This document shows, piece by piece, positions 59,111-64,000 of a DNA stretch of 64,000 nt (its first letter is position 1; every line of letters begins with the position of its first letter). The notes below the pieces were generated by a model. That model had not been told where the DNA came from and did no database searches. It saw only the letters and a list, made by a program, of their open reading frames with translations. The position numbers and the translations under genes are program-made. The stretch is from Neelides folsomi. Taxonomy: Eukaryota; Arthropoda; Collembola; Neelipleona; Neelidae. The DNA lies in contig JAQGBZ010000304.1 of assembly GCA_034687125.1 (NCBI GenBank), positions 1 to 64,000 of the forward strand, given 5' to 3'.

Positions 59111-62100
59111 CATTCCAATCTCCTCTCCCCGCAGACGATCTTCTACTGTTCTTCCCTCTCACATTCGGGACTGTTGGGAGAGAGAAAGGGAGGGTGCGAG
59201 GTTTCCGTTCGATTCCACCCGAAATTCAACATCTCAGATTCCACCTCCCTCGCCGCTGGCACCCGGAGACACGAGACCCAGCTGGCAACTCCGGCCAGAT
59301 GCTTTCTCTGCCTCGATGCATTCGGATTCACAGTTCATAAGGCCAGGGAACAAAGGAATGGCAAACTCCCCGAATATATCCTATACCAACTCCATATCCT
59401 ATTAGAGGAGAAACCCTCTCCCAACCCTGGTATAATTCTACCTAAATATTCCTCGAATCAAAAATCTAATTTCTCATCCCCGCATTTCATTTAATAATCT
59501 AATTACATATTCCCATCCTTAGATTAATATTTTCCGAAATTAACGAAACAACATCTTGGAAAATCTTGTTATTTTTAGTCAATAGAAAACATCGTCTTGT
59601 ACCTAAACATAAAATCAAGTTAAAAAAGTTCAAATCTTGCTGAATTTTTTTCTTTAATAAAGGAATTTTAAATTATTATTATAAATTATACAACTAACCT
59701 TCTGTATTTAACTAATCTTCCTATGGAATATAATATGCTTATTTTGTGAGTATTAAATGCATGGCACTTATATATTACATATGTACACTCATTACATACA
59801 TTACACAAGTACTTTATATACATAAGTAGTAAATCGTATGTGAAATTATCGATTACTCATTATAATATTTTAATACGGATCGGATTAAATGTTTATTGGA
59901 CGGTATAAATTGAGTATTTAAAGTAGACTCTTACATTTAAACTTTAATTATTCTATAAAATAATAATGGATTTTCTCTATTAAACCATTGGCATTGTTTG
60001 TATTTCAATGTCCACTTATCTAAATATTTCAGGTCTTCTCAGCTTTCTGTTTATAATTGATTTAAACACCATGAAGTTCTATATGTATAATGAGTGGAAA
60101 ATTTCGATTTCTCGGTATTAAGATCTATAAAGAGATTTGACGACGGACAGATTAAATAAATTTAATGATGACTCTTTGACCATTTCTGTCATTGTATAAT
60201 ATTTATGTATACTCTACAATAAGGACATATTTTCCTATCACTATGTTGCACATAATATGACTGTATGTACTATGTACTCTATATAAGTGTATGTATATGT
60301 AATATGTATATGTAATATGTAGGGTTAACCATTGGTGTGAGAAAACCATTTTCTTCTATTCAAGTTCCATTTTGTAGAAAGTTAGAAAATATTTCTAATA
60401 AAGCTGTAAACATGAATAAGGGTGGATGGATCGTAACAATGCGTATAAAGAATGTATTTTAGTGAAGGGCCCTTTCACACTCGAGGGTGAATGTATGGGG
60501 TTTTAAGGGTACATTGGGAGTCCCAGTCGGAATCTCATTCTCCTCTTCAACACTTTCATGAATGCATGAGGTTGGATATTAATATATATGGTATATATAA
60601 AATATCTCCCTGTGGTTCCTTCCAAATTCCCAAGTTGTCTTTCATCGCCGACGGCTCCAATCCGAGGGACCAAGTCTGGGAGTTTCGAGGTAGAGGTCCC
60701 CAATACGCTCACAAATTCATTCTCCACCTTCACAAATGATCCAGATGGCTCCGGGAACAAAGTTTACGGATCACGATCCGAATCCTCCGCTTTAGGGTTT
60801 CTTTAATCAACACACCCTTGGGTTGGGCGTTCAGCTAACGACCCTAACCGGGCCTAACCCGATCAACCCATCTTTCCCAATACCCATTTTATGAAAATGG
60901 GAATTGGAAATTTGGCCAAATGAGTCTTGGAATGAACTTCTCCGCTCGGCCGTGGTCCTTTCAATGTTAAAATTCGGTTATTTGGCGGAAACCCGATTTG
61001 CCGCGGGGAAAACTCAGACTCCCAATTTATTTTGCAATCTTCAAAATTTAATCCGATTTTTACTATCAAAACAAATTTGAAATGATTTCAGTTAATAAAC
61101 ACAGATCTCTGTAGATAAGACTTCCTTATTGGTACTCGAAGGCAACTCAACTTAAACGACCCAACACGCGTGAAAGTTTATTTTGTAATATTCTCCTATG
61201 ATATAAAAATCACATTTATTCCAAATATACATACAATTCAATCAAAATTCAAACTACATACTCTAAATTGAAATTTAAAATACTAAATTACATAGCAAAT
61301 AATAAACCCCTTTTTTTTAATTTTAAGTTATACAATTTGGTTAGTATTTGTTTGATGTCTACAAATAATTAAAGATTATAAAGTAACTACTCATTACTAT
61401 ACAATAATTTTTTAATTTTATAAAGATAAGATCAATAAAAACGATTTCAATATTATAAGTTTAGAAAAAGAATTTATGAGTACTTTGGGTAGTAACCTAC
61501 ACTTATATAATATATAAATATGTACTTGCTAATACATACTAGGTATGTATTTTATATATTTATAAATTGAGTATCAAAATATATTTGATTAGATTACTTT
61601 ATTAAAATCCTTAGGGAATCCTCAGGGAATTTGTATATTGTATATCGATCTTTGTCAACTTTGTCATTAGTGGGTATTGAAACATTTGAAAGAGACGTTT
61701 ATGAGGCATATGAAGCATATGCATTTAAATATGATATCTTTTGGATGGGAAATCTGATTTAACTCTTAAGGGTTGCGAGGCACTTAGAGGTCATAAGATC
61801 TGAGAAAATAATTCTTGGAATTGAGAGAAAGGGGATAATTGTAATCCCAAGTATTGAAGAAAGAAAGTGATGGGCGATGTGGTGATTGATCAAAAGAGGA
61901 AAAACGAGAAGTCCAGTGGAGACCACTTAAGGAAGTAATGGTCGGATCGACGGGATGTTATCCGGTTCCCCGGAGCAGCCACCGCAAATACCTCCATGTA
62001 TTTCTCAATTTTCCCTTATGGGAAGAAATTAATGTTTCCTCCCGGAAAATCGATGTACAAACAATATTTACATCCCCAATCTCTTTAAAGGATCTCTCAC

Positions 62101-64000
62101 CCAATGTGACATGACTGGAAACGGATTTGGTTTATCAAACCCATTTGGTTTCCAAGTGAGGACAATGTACACTTTGAAATTGGATATTTTTCATATCGAG
62201 TCAAATGAGAGATTTGTTCCTAATCGCTCACGGTCATCAAAGGTGTAATTTTGATGAATTCTGAGAAAGATTCCTTTTGGACCATTCTGGCCGTTCAATA
62301 GATTCTTATTGGTTAATGACCTTCAAGTTTATTAAATAAACACTCATGCAGAGAAGCTTATGTAAAAAACATCAAGTTGCCATTCACCATTCCACGTTCG
62401 TTGGAAAGGCCTTTGAACAAATTATGTGATTTCATCCCATAACTTCTTTTTTTCCCTTTCTTCCCAAAGGGGTCCATCAATTCCTAAAAGCAATTCTTCT
62501 TAAATGAATGTTTTTACTTTCTTAATTACGCCCTGCTTTACAATCCGCACGTAAAACACATTTGTCGGGATGGAAAGTTCCTGGTGGGCTTTTACAGACT
62601 TCATGCGACAAATTAATACAATAAATGCTTTCAAACAACTTGCATTCATTTCAATATTAACAAATCTGATAAATCTTATAATCACCTTCCAATCACGCAT
62701 GCCTTTTCTGTTCAATCTCTTCTTGATCATGTCAAATTGAACAATACATTTCCAGACTTAAAAGAAAAGTAATATGTGACTCAATTGGTAAAGAGAATCA
62801 ATAATTATAATTTGTGATGAAGTTTTAAGGTTCAATTTAATTCCCTGTCTTTGTTTTCCTTATGTACAAATACAAATTATAATTATGCCATATAGTATAT
62901 ATATAATATACATATATTGTTAGTTTAGAATATTAGATTAAATATTGGCATGTATTTATATTATAGTTAGCTAATCATTTAGAGTACTAATCCCAAAATT
63001 ATAAACCCAAGAATCCAAATACATATAATATTGCGTAGTTTCCCATTGTTATTGAGTCGAGAATAAATACATCCTTTGTTTTTGAAATTGGAAAGATGTG
63101 AGTTTGGCGTAATCGGGAAGCTGTTTATCCTTCAATTTCTCCTTTCTTCCATCTCCGAAGGAAGATCGTTAGGGATGACGAAGGGAAAAAACTTATTTTT
63201 TCCTCATTAGTTTATTTACTCATGGAAGGATGATCGTTTCAAATAAGAGAGGCGGAGAAACGAAAAACAGCCGTCTTCGTGATTTGTAACTTTTAAAACT
63301 CATATTTTGTAAAGGGGCTATTTTCGTCCACGAAGGCCCATTTGATACTTATTTATAAAGATCACGGCGAGACTCGGTCGAAACTTTTTTAGTCATTCTT
63401 CTCCAACTTGTCTTCATCCGAGTAGGACCAACATGGAACAATATGGCCCACAAATGTCTCCACCGACCCAAGGAAGTAAAAAGTGTTCTTTGAAATCTCA
63501 ATTTGAGAAATGATTTCTCCGAGAAAAGGATTCACTCCCTGTTTGGGCTCGTATTTGTATCTCTGAGTTGATCCTTTTAAGGGTTATTATTCTCATGAAG
63601 GTCGGAAGGCTGAGGTTCTTTGTTCAACCCACCCGAGTCACCAAACTCTTTCAAGGAGAGAAAAGGAACGAATTCATTCCATTGTGTCTCCCCAACGACC
63701 ATTCAAAATGGCATATATGAATAGGCATTCGAGCTATCACTGGTAATTAGCTAACTTAACAATGTTTCGGAAGTCCCTACGGGCTCACTGGGGAGAAGGG
63801 GAAAAAAGACTCGATGGGTAATTACAATTAACTCTTCATTCTTGGACCCTCCGAAGCGATTGAAGAAGAGCCGAATTAAACACATTCGTCATGATGACTC
63901 GCCTCCTCCGCCCCACCGAGCCTTTTTACTTCTTATTCAAATGAAGGATCAAGATATATCCCTTCATGTCAACTCACAATCATTTTATTAATCACTTGGA
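59111..64000. other. AT-rich region with no supported gene
   Basis: About 4.9 kb. Open frames up to 133 codons (59093-59494) occur beside the GC island, but I recognise no domain or convincing exon-intron pattern. A TATGTAA-type simple repeat is present around 60.28-60.33 kb. GC-richer patches at about 60.5-60.9 and 63.1-63.9 kb have no interpretable content. It may be a long intron or flank of a gene lying to the right. Confidence 0.45.

Noticed and set aside
59093-59494. 133-codon plus-strand open frame next to the GC island
   Set aside because: No domain recognised, and the sequence reads equally open in another frame on the minus strand.
1-64000. tRNA, rRNA, CRISPR, IS or viral integrations
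   Set aside because: No tRNA B-box-like arms with matching acceptor stems, no direct-repeat spacer arrays and no transposase, integrase or reverse-transcriptase motifs were seen by eye; a tRNAscan or Infernal run would be decisive.

Overview
This window is nuclear DNA from a bilaterian animal, most likely an invertebrate with a compact, AT-rich genome. Coding sequence is interrupted by many short GT-AG introns (smallest about 50 nt). The genes are animal-specific: maelstrom, FOXL2, a latrophilin with an RBL/HRM/GAIN layout and no olfactomedin domain, MYO1C, Caprin, TFG and WDR24. Stops follow the standard code. I cannot name the phylum or species. There are no bacterial, organellar or recognisable transposon genes. 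I rebuilt all genes by hand from splice sites, frame and family homology. Every model has an exon total divisible by three, an independent check on the junctions.

Layout. At 0.2-8.3 kb: ARHGEF17 (+), lysoplasmalogenase TMEM86 (+) and mitochondrial rRNA methyltransferase NSUN4 (-). The last two converge and their coding regions overlap on opposite strands. At 10.6-12.7 kb: TFG (+). At 13.2-19.5 kb, a tight minus-strand series: B3GALT6, then FOXL2 whose ATG overlaps the B3GALT6 stop (ATGA), then MFSD10 only 241 bp further. At 23.2-27.3 kb: WDR24 (+). At 29.0-29.5 kb: 5-hydroxyisourate hydrolase (+). At 29.7-34.1 kb: ataxin-3 (-) and Caprin (+), head to head across a 356-bp promoter region. At 36.1-42.4 kb: 19-exon MYO1C (-). 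At 44.7-45.8 kb: a short maelstrom gene without HMG box (+). At 46.9-53.0 kb: 17-exon latrophilin (-). From 53 to 64 kb I find no convincing coding exons, only simple repeats, small palindromes and a GC-rich island near 59 kb.

The genes do not form one pathway. They are mostly conserved housekeeping and signalling genes: Rho signalling, ER-exit organisation (TFG), GATOR2/mTORC1 (WDR24), RNP granules (Caprin), proteoglycan linker synthesis (B3GALT6), mitoribosome assembly (NSUN4), membrane motors (MYO1C) and germline piRNA function (maelstrom). The main surprises are architectural: a same-strand ATGA overlap of two unrelated genes, an antisense coding overlap, single-domain versions of maelstrom and ataxin-3, a purine-catabolism enzyme with a secretory-type N-terminus, and a compound foldback at 35.1 kb.
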